A stretch of DNA of 64,000 bases. Source: an uncultured Collinsella sp. (GTDB lineage: Bacteria; Actinomycetota; Coriobacteriia; Coriobacteriales; Coriobacteriaceae). The notes beneath the pieces are model-generated. The model worked only from the letters and a program-made list of their open reading frames with translations, was not told the origin of the DNA and did not search any database. Position numbers and translations under genes: made by a program. Location: contig CAUFRY010000002.1 in the NCBI GenBank assembly GCA_959028445.1, forward strand, positions 51,898 through 115,897. Reading direction: 5' to 3'. This document shows positions 10,150 to 20,941 of this stretch, one piece after another. Position 1 is the first letter of the stretch; every line of letters begins with the position of its first letter.

Positions 10150-10992
10150 CTATTCGCCGCGGGGATGGGCTTGAGCCACGGCACGTTTGAGCCGATCGGG
10201 TGTGAGATGTGTGTAAATCTGCGTCGTGGACAGGCTCGCATGGCCCAGCAGCTCTTGAACCGAGCGCAGATCCGCACCGCCCTCGAGCAAGTCGGTCGCA
10301 AAGGTATGGCGCATCGCATGCGGGGCGATGTCGGCCGGAATGCCGGCGAGCGTCGCCAGCGTATGGAACCGCCGCCTGAGCATGGCGGCACTCATGCGAT
10401 TGCCGCGCACCGATATAAGCAGCGGATGCGGCCCGGTGGCGGGGTCACGGCGCTTTGCCTGAGCGAGCAACACCGGCCTCCCCTCCTCAATATAGAAACG
10501 AGTCACCTCGAGCGCACGACGATACAGGGGGACGATACGTTCTTTGCTCCCCTTGCCCCACAGGCGCAGCGTGCGCTCGGACCATGAGATGGATTCCACA
10601 TTGAGCGCCGCAAGCTCTGAGATGCGGGCACCCGAGGCATAGAGCAACTCGAGCATCGCCGCATCGCGCAGTCCCGCGGGTGTTGAGGTATCGGGGGCTT
10701 TGAGGAGTGCCTCCACCTGTTGGGTCGTCAGCACACCGGGTAGATCGCGCGGGAGCTTGGGCGAGGAAATTGCCGAGACCACATCGCCCTCCACGACCCC
10801 CTCGGCAGCCATCCATCGATAGAGCGATCGGATAGCCGACAGATGCGCCGCAAGCGTTCGGGGAGCCACCTGCTCACGCGAAAGCTCGGCAAGATAGCGG
10901 CGAATGGTGCGCACGTCGGCAGCGAAAGCATCGATATCCTCGCGCTCGCACCAGGCAGCAAAGCGCTCCAGTCTCGAGCCATAGGCCGTCAC
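10150..10992 (-). CDS. xerC: XerC/XerD-family tyrosine recombinase, N-terminus likely longer
   Basis: Site-specific recombinase for chromosome dimer resolution. The catalytic set is complete: R in ASGARISELA, K in GKGSKERIVPL, HxxR in HAMRHTF, the second H in LLGHASLS and Y in IYTHL. The first ordinary start, GTG at 10992, gives 280 residues but cuts into the core-binding domain. The frame continues upstream with matching sequence (VDSFIAYISRVEGLSPNT) to about 11070, with no ATG, GTG or TTG. An ATA at 11070 overlapping the trmFO stop, nine bases after GGAGG, is a plausible start giving 306 residues. Position after trmFO matches xerC (codV) of Bacillus; the sequence itself looks about equally XerD-like. 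Confidence 0.9.
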   Translation of the reverse strand: MTAYGSRLERFAAWCEREDIDAFAADVRTIRRYLAELSREQVAPRTLAAHLSAIRSLYRWMAAEGVVEGDVVSAISSPKLPRDLPGVLTTQQVEALLKAPDTSTPAGLRDAAMLELLYASGARISELAALNVESISWSERTLRLWGKGSKERIVPLYRRALEVTRFYIEEGRPVLLAQAKRRDPATGPHPLLISVRGNRMSAAMLRRRFHTLATLAGIPADIAPHAMRHTFATDLLEGGADLRSVQELLGHASLSTTQIYTHLTPDRLKRAVAQAHPRGE

Positions 10993-11066
10993 CGTGTTGG
11001 GAGAAAGTCCCTCGACACGTGAGATATAGGCGATAAACGAGTCGACGGTGTCGTACAGGTCAAAGG

Positions 11067-12404
11067 CTATGACCGGTCGCCTCCAAACAGATCAGGACGA
11101 GTGGCCAGATAGGCATCAAGGGCCTCGAGCGCACGGTCCGCATAGGCCTGGTAGCGGTCGCGCTTGCTGCGGCGCTTACCATCCTCGAGTGGCGGCACCA
11201 GGCCAAAGTTGACATGCATAGGCTGATAGCCCACGGTGGCAGGATCGGTCGCATAGCCCACGAGCGCACCCAGGGCGCCCACGCGCGGCAACTCGACGCC
11301 CGCGACACCGATAGCCTCGGCATAGGTGTTGAGCGCCGCGAGCAGACCGGTCGCCACGGCTTCCATGTACCCCTCGGTGCCGGTGATCTGACCGGCCAGG
11401 CGCACGCCGGTACCGGGCACGGCAAAGGTGCCATCGAGCACGTGCGGGGCGTCGACAAAGGTATTGCGGTGCATGACACCGTAGCGGAAGAACTCAGCGT
11501 TCTCCAGGCCCGGCACCATATGGAAGATACGCTTCTGCTCGCCAAAGGTCAGGTTTGTCTGGAAGCCCACCAGGTTATAGGCGGTCTTCTCCTTGTTCTC
11601 GGCACGCAGCTGAATCGCCGCCCAGGGGCGACGTCCGGTACGCGGGTCGGTGAGGCCGACGGGCTTCATGGCGCCAAAGCGAATGGCGTCCTTGCCGGTG
11701 CGCGCAACTTCCTCGGCAGGCTGGCAGGCCTGGAACAGATCGCCGCCCTCAAAGTCTTTGAGCACCACGCGGTCGGCCGTGGTAAGTGCCTCGATAAAGG
11801 CCTCGTACTCCTCCTTGTTGAGCGGAGCGTTGAGATAGTCGCCGCTCCCCTGCTCCTCGTAGCGCGACTGCGAAAACAGCACGTCCATATCGAGCGTGGA
11901 GGCATCGACGATCGGCGCCGCGGCATCGAAGAACGCAAGGGCGTCGCCACCGACGAGCTTCATGACCTCTTCGCTCAGCGCCGGTGAACACAGCGGGCCC
12001 GCGGCAATGACCACGTGGCCCTCGGGAATCTGCGTGACCTCGCCGTGCGCGATCTCGATATTGGGACGGGCGGCAACCTCGGCCTCGACAAGCTCGGAAA
12101 ACTTGACGCGGTCGACCGCCAGGGCACCGCCGGCGGGAACAGCCGCGCGATGGGCGCAATCGAGCAGGACTGAACCCATGCGCTTAAGCTCGGCCTTCAG
12201 CAAACCAGCCGCGGAATCCGGACGGGTCGACTTAAACGAATTGGAGCAGACGAGCTCTGCCAAGTGATCGGTATGGTGAGCCGGGGAGCTAACCTGGGGG
12301 CGCATCTCGCACAGCTTTACGGCAAAACCGCGGTCTGCCAGCTGGATCGCGCATTCCGAACCCGCCAGACCGCCACCGATAACCGTCACCTGATCGAACT
12401 GCAT
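11067..12404 (-). CDS. trmFO: Folate/FAD-dependent tRNA (uracil-54) methyltransferase
   Basis: Makes m5U54 in the T loop of tRNAs using methylenetetrahydrofolate and FAD. The N-terminal FAD fingerprint VIGGGLAGSECA and the conserved CSNSFKSTRPDSAAGLLK segment identify it. The C-terminal half contains AGQITGTEGYMEA, typical of the GidA/TrmFO fold. ATG at 12404 has AAAGGTG seven bases upstream; a TTG at 12410 is too close to this site. 445 residues. In Firmicutes topA stands between dprA and trmFO, but here the two are adjacent. Confidence 0.95.
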   Translation of the reverse strand: MQFDQVTVIGGGLAGSECAIQLADRGFAVKLCEMRPQVSSPAHHTDHLAELVCSNSFKSTRPDSAAGLLKAELKRMGSVLLDCAHRAAVPAGGALAVDRVKFSELVEAEVAARPNIEIAHGEVTQIPEGHVVIAAGPLCSPALSEEVMKLVGGDALAFFDAAAPIVDASTLDMDVLFSQSRYEEQGSGDYLNAPLNKEEYEAFIEALTTADRVVLKDFEGGDLFQACQPAEEVARTGKDAIRFGAMKPVGLTDPRTGRRPWAAIQLRAENKEKTAYNLVGFQTNLTFGEQKRIFHMVPGLENAEFFRYGVMHRNTFVDAPHVLDGTFAVPGTGVRLAGQITGTEGYMEAVATGLLAALNTYAEAIGVAGVELPRVGALGALVGYATDPATVGYQPMHVNFGLVPPLEDGKRRSKRDRYQAYADRALEALDAYLATRPDLFGGDRS

Positions 12405-12418
12405 CTGCAAACACCTTT

Positions 12419-13354
12419 CTAATTGACACGTTTTCCATTGTGACCGAAGGGCGTCTGGGCGTGAAGGGCAAACTTGGAGGGCGCATACCTTCCATCCATC
12501 ATGCGCTCGATAAGGCCCTCGAGTTCAAGCGAACCCAAGAGTTTGAGTACGCCGACAGCATCGAGCGCGACGAGCGCCGCGATGTCGTCGACCTTGAGCG
12601 GAGAGGCGATGAGCGCATGCATCACGGTCTGCTGTGTTGGATCCAGGTCGGCAATGCCGGGAGCATCGGGGCGCGAGTAGCGCAGGGTGCCGTAGATGCG
12701 TGAGATAGCCATCTCGATAGATTCCTCGTCGATGATGCAGCAAGCACCGTTCGCAATGAGGTAATTCGTGCCACGCGACTCGGGCGATAGGATCGACCCC
12801 GGCACAGCGAGAAGTTCGCGCCCCAAATCCATAGCAGCCTCGGCTGTAGAAAACGTCCCGGAAGGCATACCCGCCTCGGAAACAAAGAGGGCTTGCGACA
12901 GGGCCGCGATCACGCGATTGCGGCGCGGAAAGGCAAACTTGCGCGGACCCATGCCCCACGGAGAGATCGACACGACCGCGCCACCCGTATCAAGCGTGCG
13001 CGTAATAAGCCCCGCACTCGAACGCGGGTAGACCACGTCGGCGCCCGTCCCCAGCACCACGACGTGTTTACCGCCAGCGTTGACCGCAGCCCAACCCGAG
13101 GCCTGGTCACAACCGACCGCGCCGCCCGAAACTACCGTCACTCCCGCCTCGACCGCCACCTTTGACGCAAGCTCTGCCACGGCAAGACCATACGGCGAGG
13201 CCTTGCGCGCGCCGATGATGGAGAGCGCGGGCGTCGAAAGCACCTCGGGGTTGCCGCGCACATAGAGCGTCTGGGGTACATCAGAAAGCTCCAAAACGGT
13301 CTCGGGATACAACGTATCACCTGGATGCAGCTCAAAGGTCCCCTCGGCCATCAT
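12419..13354 (-). CDS. dprA: DNA-processing protein DprA/Smf
   Basis: Rossmann-fold protein that loads RecA on incoming single-stranded DNA during transformation; also widespread in bacteria not known to be competent. Motifs are IGARKASPYG, VSGGAVGCDQAS, PRRNRVIAALS and LAVPGSILSPESRGTN, with a C-terminal winged-helix domain (last 70 residues). At 311 residues it lacks the N-terminal SAM-like domain of longer homologues. The ATG at 13354 overlaps the comM stop and follows GGAGGGACCA; an adjacent ATG at 13351 is also possible. Confidence 0.93.
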   Translation of the reverse strand: MMAEGTFELHPGDTLYPETVLELSDVPQTLYVRGNPEVLSTPALSIIGARKASPYGLAVAELASKVAVEAGVTVVSGGAVGCDQASGWAAVNAGGKHVVVLGTGADVVYPRSSAGLITRTLDTGGAVVSISPWGMGPRKFAFPRRNRVIAALSQALFVSEAGMPSGTFSTAEAAMDLGRELLAVPGSILSPESRGTNYLIANGACCIIDEESIEMAISRIYGTLRYSRPDAPGIADLDPTQQTVMHALIASPLKVDDIAALVALDAVGVLKLLGSLELEGLIERMMDGRYAPSKFALHAQTPFGHNGKRVN

Positions 13355-14874
13355 TGGTCCCTCCTTCCCTGGTACATCGCCGCCTCGAGCACGTGGTCCT
13401 GCGTCACATGTTCGCTCTCGGCGACGTCGGCGATTGTACGCGCGATACGCACCAGGCGCACGATACCGCGGCCCGTGAGATGTGTGCGCTTCGACAGGCC
13501 GAGTACACACTTCTCCGCCGCATCATCGAGCTCAAAGGTCGAAACGACGCCGTCAATGGACCGCGTCTCGTCATCCTCGGCCTCGGCATCCGCATCGTCC
13601 ATACGGGATTCGCGCCAAGCGCGAAAAGCGCGACCGCGCACAACGTAGTCACGTAACTCGGCAGACGACATACCCTCCGCGCCCTCGATAATCACCTGAG
13701 GGTCGGGACGGGTCACATCGATCATCATGTCGATACGGTCGGCCAAAGGACCGCGCAGTTTAGACCGATAGCGCTCGACCATCGCCGCCGAGCAGCGACA
13801 CGGTACCTCACGATCGCCCAAAAAGCCGCAGGGGCAGGGATTGCTCGCAGCCAGCAGCTGAAAGCGCGACGGGAAGGTAAAGGCCCCGTCGACGCGCACG
13901 ATCCTCACATAGCCGCGCTCGATGGGCTGACGCAGCGTCTGCAGCACACCCGTGGGAAACTCGGCAAGCTCGTCCAAAAATAGCACGCCGCCATGAGCAA
14001 GGCTGATCTCACCCGGGTGCACCGGGCGCCCACCGCCGATAAGACCTGCGGTCGAAATACTGTGATGGGGACTGCGGAAGGGCCGGTGCCCCGCCAACAA
14101 GCCATCAATGTTCTCACCCAAAACCGAATGGATGCACAGCGCCTCCTGTTGATCCTCAACGGAAAGCTCGGGCAGGATGCCGGTCATACGACGCGCGAGC
14201 ATCGTCTTGCCCGATCCCGGGGACCCGATCATAAGCAAACCGAGCTCACCCGCTGCCGCCAGCGCCATGCCGCGTTTGGCAACCTCCTGCCCTAGCACGT
14301 CGGCATAGTCGAGTTCGGGCTCAAAGGTCGCCTCAACACCCTCGGAATCCAAGTAGTACCGCGCGGCATCGCCCATGCCATGGGCAAGCTGAGACAAATG
14401 ATCGATGAATCCACAATCCACGCCCGCAAGCGGCACATGCTGATCGGACCTGCCGGCGATAAAGGACAGCCCCATATCACGCGCCAATAGCTGAAACGCC
14501 ACCTCGCCCTTGACAGGAAGCACCGTACCGTCCAAGCCGAGCTCACCAGCAATAAGACAACGATCGAGGTTGTCGCGGGGAATCTGCCCATCGGCCGCCA
14601 GAACCGCGATGGCGATGGGCAAATCAAAGCCGCTACCGGTCTTGCGAATATCGCCGGGCGCTAGGTTGACCGTAATGCCCGAACGTGGGATCTCGAACCC
14701 GGCGGAGCGCATCGCGCAGCGAATACGACCGCGTGACTCCATCACCTCCATACTCGGAATGCCGAGCATTTGGATGCCCGGAACACCACCGGCAAGCGAG
14801 ACCTCGACCGTGACGTGAATCGCCTCGACGCCACGGATGCAGGCCGCGTGAACGGCAAACGTCTCGAACGCCAT
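13351..14874 (-). CDS. comM: YifB/ComM family AAA+ ATPase (Mg-chelatase-like)
   Basis: Hexameric AAA+ helicase-like protein; in Vibrio and Haemophilus ComM drives branch migration during transformation. The N-terminal ChlI-like domain (residues about 1-190) is followed by Walker A GSPGSGKTM, Walker B GGVLFLDELAEF, a zinc-like CPCGF...CRCS pair, and a C-terminal Mg-chelatase domain. 507 residues. ATG at 14874 overlaps the yraN stop (ATGA). The neighbour dprA suggests a shared role in handling incoming or recombining DNA. Confidence 0.93.
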   Translation of the reverse strand: MAFETFAVHAACIRGVEAIHVTVEVSLAGGVPGIQMLGIPSMEVMESRGRIRCAMRSAGFEIPRSGITVNLAPGDIRKTGSGFDLPIAIAVLAADGQIPRDNLDRCLIAGELGLDGTVLPVKGEVAFQLLARDMGLSFIAGRSDQHVPLAGVDCGFIDHLSQLAHGMGDAARYYLDSEGVEATFEPELDYADVLGQEVAKRGMALAAAGELGLLMIGSPGSGKTMLARRMTGILPELSVEDQQEALCIHSVLGENIDGLLAGHRPFRSPHHSISTAGLIGGGRPVHPGEISLAHGGVLFLDELAEFPTGVLQTLRQPIERGYVRIVRVDGAFTFPSRFQLLAASNPCPCGFLGDREVPCRCSAAMVERYRSKLRGPLADRIDMMIDVTRPDPQVIIEGAEGMSSAELRDYVVRGRAFRAWRESRMDDADAEAEDDETRSIDGVVSTFELDDAAEKCVLGLSKRTHLTGRGIVRLVRIARTIADVAESEHVTQDHVLEAAMYQGRRDQ

Positions 14875-15359
14875 CACGACACCTGCCAATCGAACGCGTT
14901 GTACTGATGCTCGATCTCAGCGATATGCCCGCCACGAATGGTGACGCCCACGGCATCGAAGCGAATCGCCTTGAGCGGATAATGCTCCATGAGATAGCAA
15001 CTTGCGATGCGGCGGTAGCGGCGTTGCTTTTGGGCGTCCACGGCCTCCTCGGGAAAGATCCGCGTGCTGCAATCCAGTGCGACGCGTCTGGTCTTGACCT
15101 CGGCCATCACCACGACATCGTCGAGCTCATCGAGCAGCACCAGATCGGCCTCGCCCTCGGTGCAACGATAACCCTGCTCCAGCAAGGTGTAGCCGCGCTC
15201 GTTAAAGTAGTCGATGGTGATCAGCTCGCCCAGCATGCCCAGCTCGCGGGGACTGAGTCCCTTGATAAACTCGGGCGTCATCGCCCCGGAGTCGAGTTCG
15301 CCGTTTTCCCAACGCTCCTTGAGCTGCTGCGTCTTGCTCTTTTTGCTTGCGGCACACAT
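14874..15359 (-). CDS. yraN: UPF0102 family endonuclease-like protein YraN
   Basis: Small protein of the restriction endonuclease-like fold; biochemical role unsettled. The PD-(D/E)xK-like core is visible as EGEADLVLLDELDDVVVMAEVKTRR near residues 90-115 (split here by context: EADLVL, then VMAEVKTR). Residues 1-45 form a charged extension before the conserved GELITIDYFNERGYTLLEQ. The ATG at 15359 has AAAGGAG six bases upstream. 161 residues. Located between rnhB and comM, as in many bacteria. Confidence 0.88.
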   Translation of the reverse strand: MCAASKKSKTQQLKERWENGELDSGAMTPEFIKGLSPRELGMLGELITIDYFNERGYTLLEQGYRCTEGEADLVLLDELDDVVVMAEVKTRRVALDCSTRIFPEEAVDAQKQRRYRRIASCYLMEHYPLKAIRFDAVGVTIRGGHIAEIEHQYNAFDWQVS

Positions 15360-15457
15360 GGGGTCTCCTTTCCCGCACACTACATTGCCCCGATGATGAG
15401 GGCACCTTTCATGCGGGTAAGTACCGGAAGCAAACCAATAGCTGACCAAATGCCGAC

Positions 15458-15499
15458 AAAAAACGGACCGTACGCAACAATCACGTTGCACACGGCCCG
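15458..15499 (-). terminator. Probable terminator after rnhB
   Basis: Imperfect 15-bp hairpin (CGGGCCGTGTGCAAC against GTTGCGTACGGTCCG) followed on the minus strand by six T. It lies about 50 bases beyond the rnhB stop, and implies that yraN-comM-dprA has its own transcription start or depends on read-through. Confidence 0.7.
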
Positions 15500-15548
15500 C
15501 TACCAGCAGGTTTATAAAACGCCAGAGGTCCCTGTCTCCACAATTGAC

Positions 15549-16337
15549 CTAGAAGAGGCGCTCAGTCTGCAGAAAGTTTCCGCAAAAGCTCACACGATGC
15601 AGCGGACAAAGTCCATGTTTGCGAATCGCCTCGATGTGCTCGGGGCTTGCGTAGCCCTTCGACTCGGCCAAATGATACTCGGGGTACTCGGCATCGTACT
15701 CGACCATCATCTCGTCACGCGTCACCTTAGCCATGATGGACGCCGCGGCGATACAGGCGATTTTGGCATCGCCCTTCACCACGTCGCGCTCGTTGGGAAC
15801 GGCGCCCAAGGGGTTACCGTCCATAAGCACGCAATCGGGCTCGAGCCCCGTATCGGCCACGGCGCCCGCGACGGCAGCGCGGATGGCGCGGGCCATGCCC
15901 ATATCGTCGATATCCGCGGGCGCGATATGGCAAAAACCAATCGCCGTCGCGACCTCGGCAATCTTCACCGAGAGCAGCTCGCGGCGCGCCGGCGTGAGCT
16001 TTTTGGAATCGTTGATGCCCCAGACGCGCGGCTCCATGGGAAGGCACACGGCGCACACCGTCAAAGGACCGGCCACCGAGCCGCGACCTACCTCGTCGAC
16101 ACCCACGACCACGCCATCCCCACCGAGCTCCTGCATCAGCTCGTACATGCCGTTGACGCGCTCGCGCTCGGCAAGTTCCTTGGCATGGCGCTTAAGAGCA
16201 CGCTCGCAAGCCTTGATCACTTGCTGGCGCGGATCCTCACGATAATGCTCCACGAGGGCGGGGATCTCCTCAAACGTGGCGCTCGCCAGCTCGCCGGCAA
16301 CCTGCGATGCCGAAACCGAGCTCGTCATGTTGGCCAT
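15549..16337 (-). CDS. rnhB: Ribonuclease HII
   Basis: Removes ribonucleotides misincorporated in DNA and cleaves RNA-DNA hybrids. The active-site motif GVDEVGRGSVAGPL and the later DSKKLTPARR, VKGDAKIACIAAASIMAKVTRD segments are intact, with catalytic Asp, Glu and two further Asp. Residues 1-75 form a helical N-terminal extension seen in Gram-positive RNase HII. ATG at 16337 has a perfect AAGGAGG seven bases upstream. 262 residues. Downstream of rplS, separated by a terminator. Confidence 0.95.
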   Translation of the reverse strand: MANMTSSVSASQVAGELASATFEEIPALVEHYREDPRQQVIKACERALKRHAKELAERERVNGMYELMQELGGDGVVVGVDEVGRGSVAGPLTVCAVCLPMEPRVWGINDSKKLTPARRELLSVKIAEVATAIGFCHIAPADIDDMGMARAIRAAVAGAVADTGLEPDCVLMDGNPLGAVPNERDVVKGDAKIACIAAASIMAKVTRDEMMVEYDAEYPEYHLAESKGYASPEHIEAIRKHGLCPLHRVSFCGNFLQTERLF

Positions 16338-16365
16338 ATCGGGGCCTCCTTGCATGCAAATCAGA

Positions 16366-16396
16366 TAAAAAGAAGGGCCACCCGAAGGTGACCCTT
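16366..16396 (-). terminator. Intrinsic terminator after rplS
   Basis: 10-bp stem AAGGGTCACC/GGTGGCCCTT closed by a stable TTCG tetraloop (one G-T pair), followed by CTTTTT on the minus strand. Ends the rplS transcript ahead of rnhB. Confidence 0.88.
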
Positions 16397-16430
16397 TTGT
16401 CCAAACGAGTGGACAGACGCTGCGATCTTC

Positions 16431-16772
16431 TTAGCGCTTCTCGGGGATGCGAGCAGCCTTGCCCACCTTGTCGCGGAGGTAGTACAGCTTGGCGCGACGA
16501 ACGCGGCCATGACGGACGACCTCGAGCTTGGCGATCTTGGGGCTGTGAAGCGGGAAGGTACGCTCAACACCGACACCGAAGGAAATCTTGCGGACGGTGA
16601 AGGTCTCACGGGCACCGGCGCCGGCCATGCGGATGACGTCACCCTGGAAAACCTGGATGCGCTCGCGGTCGCCTTCCTTAATGCGGTAGTGAACCTTGAC
16701 GTTGTCGGCAACGCGGACCTGCGGGATGTCCTCGCGGATCTGCTGACGCTCGATTGCGCGGATGTAATCCAT
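16431..16772 (-). CDS. rplS: 50S ribosomal protein L19
   Basis: Large-subunit protein at the subunit interface. The sequence is typical from MDYIRAIERQQIRED through FQGDVIRMAGAGARETFTVRK to HGRVRRAKLYYLRDKVGKAA. ATG at 16772 follows AAGGA with a seven-base spacer; an in-frame TTG at 16778 is inside that spacer. 113 residues. Single-gene transcript with its own promoter and terminator; the leader can form a GTGCCG/CGGCAC hairpin, which might be an autoregulatory site but is not strong evidence. Confidence 0.97.
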   Translation of the reverse strand: MDYIRAIERQQIREDIPQVRVADNVKVHYRIKEGDRERIQVFQGDVIRMAGAGARETFTVRKISFGVGVERTFPLHSPKIAKLEVVRHGRVRRAKLYYLRDKVGKAARIPEKR

Positions 16773-16841
16773 GTGCAATTCCTTACTCTTCTAGAGGTGC
16801 CGTACCACCTTGGCCGGCACGTAGTTGAACAAACGTATTCG

Positions 16842-16869
16842 AGTATACACGCGCGGGTTTCTGCTGCAA
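16842..16869 (-). promoter_or_regulatory. Candidate promoter of rplS
   Basis: Minus-strand -35 TTGCAG (16864-16869), 16-base spacer, -10 TATACT (16842-16847), giving a leader of about 65 bases before rplS. Confidence 0.65.
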
Positions 16870-16915
16870 GAACAATTTTTTACGCAGACAAAAAGACAAA
16901 ACCAGCACATGATAA

Positions 16916-16944
16916 CCGCCCGCCTCACGAAATGAGACGGGCGG
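16916..16944 (-). terminator. Probable terminator after ppdK
   Basis: 12-bp GC-rich stem (CCGCCCGTCTCA/TGAGGCGGGCGG, one G-T pair) about 40 bases beyond the ppdK stop. The T tract is weak (TTATCA), so efficiency is uncertain. Confidence 0.6.
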
Positions 16945-16982
16945 CATGAAGGGGGCTACGCTAGGCGTCTGAACCCAAAACG

Positions 16983-19733
<2,751 letters not shown>

Positions 19734-19808
19734 GATACTTCCCCTTCCATGCGCTTACGCACACGACCGTGGTAACGAATCGACCCGCCGGTTACGGGCC
19801 GTGAGGGA

Positions 19809-19814
19809 ACTATA
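19809..19814 (-). promoter_or_regulatory. Possible -10 of a ppdK promoter
   Basis: Minus-strand TATAGT about 75 bases before the GTG. No acceptable -35 is found 16-18 bases upstream, which would fit an activator-dependent promoter given the phased repeats further upstream. Confidence 0.35.
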
Positions 19815-19855
19815 CGGCGGGCTTTATGCCGACATGAGAAGAGGATGCGCGGTTT

Positions 19856-19904
19856 GGTAAACGAGGTGAATATGGCGGTAAACGGTAGGTAAAGGTGGTT
19901 ACCT
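19856..19904. promoter_or_regulatory. Phased GGTAAA repeats and palindrome upstream of ppdK
   Basis: Three direct repeats GGTAAACG (19856), GGTAAACG (19877) and GGTAAAGG (19888) are spaced 21 and 11 bases apart, that is two and one helical turns. The last overlaps an inverted repeat AGGTAA-N6-TTACCT (19887-19904). This looks like a binding array for a transcription factor controlling ppdK; the factor is unknown. Confidence 0.5.
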
Positions 19905-19917
19905 TATGAAGATACCA

Positions 19918-19934
19918 CTGCAAGAAAATTGCAG
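19918..19934. repeat. Perfect inverted repeat CTGCAA-N5-TTGCAG
   Basis: 6-bp perfect inverted repeat in the same ppsR-ppdK gap, next to the phased GGTAAA array. It may be a second operator or a short RNA hairpin. Confidence 0.4.
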
Positions 19935-19988
19935 GTCAAATGCAAGTTTGTTGCTAAATCGCTTTACCAATATCGTGCATTATTTTTA

Positions 19989-20023
19989 GGTAGTCTTTTT
20001 GAGACGGTGCATTTTTAGCTACC
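19989..20023 (+). repeat. Distant copy of the RAYT-associated 35-bp repeat
   Basis: 35 bases beginning GGTAGTC and ending AGCTACC. Aligned without gaps to the copies beside the transposase near 28 kb, it matches at 28 of 35 positions and keeps both ends (GGTAG...CTACC). It lies between the ppsR stop and the ppdK regulatory region, 8 kb from the transposase. Confidence 0.75.
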
Positions 20024-20031
20024 GAAATGAG

Positions 20032-20907
20032 TTAACTTTGCCGGGCTCGGCGGGCGGCGCGGCGGGCGCGGGCTTCTTGGATTTCCTCCAAGTGACTTAT
20101 GATCTCGGAGGCGCTCTCCTCGATCGCCTTGCCGTCGGTACGTACCACAAAGCAGCCTAGGCGCTTCATGAGGGCACGAGCTTCCTCGAGCTCGCTGCGC
20201 ACGCTCTCGGGCTCGGCATAGGAGCCGGCAACGGCACGAGCGTAGTCATCGCCCAAGCGGCTATCGCGAATTTCGGAAATCACATCGACGGTCGAAATCA
20301 GGCCGAACAGGCGCATTGGGTCGACCTCGTAAATCGACTTCGGCGGCTCCATGCCATGGGCCAACGGAACATTGGCAACCTTGTAACCCTGATAGGCCAA
20401 ATACATCGACAGCGGCGTCTTGGACGTGCGCGATACGCCCAGCAGCACGATATCGGCACCCGACAAATCGTCGCAACCGCGCCCGTCATCGTGCTCAACG
20501 AAATATTCCATGGCCTCGATACGATGGAAATAGTGGTCATCGGTCCTGTGAATCACGCCCGCGACGCCTTTGGGCGGCACACCGATGAGCGACGATAGCA
20601 CGGCGAGCGTCGGACCGATCAGGTCGACCGAACGGATATGCAGCATGCCCAGGTAATCGAGCACGCGGGCGCGAAGCGCCGGATCGACAATGGTGTGAAA
20701 CACGGCAATATCGCGATGGTCGGCATCGACGCGCGGGCCCACAAACGACTCCACCTGCTCCACCGAGGTCACCTTGGGCAGGCGCAACAAACGAAAAGCC
20801 CCTTCATCAAATTGCCCGGACGCCGCAAGCACCACCTCACAAGCGGTATCACCGAGCGAGTCGGAGATAACGATAACGGTGGGACGAGCGGTGACCGGGC
20901 AATCCAT
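20032..20907 (-). CDS. ppsR: PPDK regulatory protein (kinase/pyrophosphorylase)
   Basis: DUF299 family bifunctional enzyme that inactivates PPDK by ADP-dependent phosphorylation of the threonine near its catalytic histidine, and reactivates it by Pi-dependent removal. The family P-loop GVSRTSKTPLS is near residue 157, preceded by DSLGDTAC and followed by KVANVPL. 291 residues, with a basic Arg/Ala-rich C-terminal tail. ATG at 20907 has AAGGAG six bases upstream. Gene adjacency to ppdK supports this target rather than PEP synthase. Confidence 0.93.
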   Translation of the reverse strand: MDCPVTARPTVIVISDSLGDTACEVVLAASGQFDEGAFRLLRLPKVTSVEQVESFVGPRVDADHRDIAVFHTIVDPALRARVLDYLGMLHIRSVDLIGPTLAVLSSLIGVPPKGVAGVIHRTDDHYFHRIEAMEYFVEHDDGRGCDDLSGADIVLLGVSRTSKTPLSMYLAYQGYKVANVPLAHGMEPPKSIYEVDPMRLFGLISTVDVISEIRDSRLGDDYARAVAGSYAEPESVRSELEEARALMKRLGCFVVRTDGKAIEESASEIISHLEEIQEARARRAARRARQS

Positions 20908-20941
20908 GCGGGGCTCCTTTTGCGCTTACGCGCAGGCTGGC

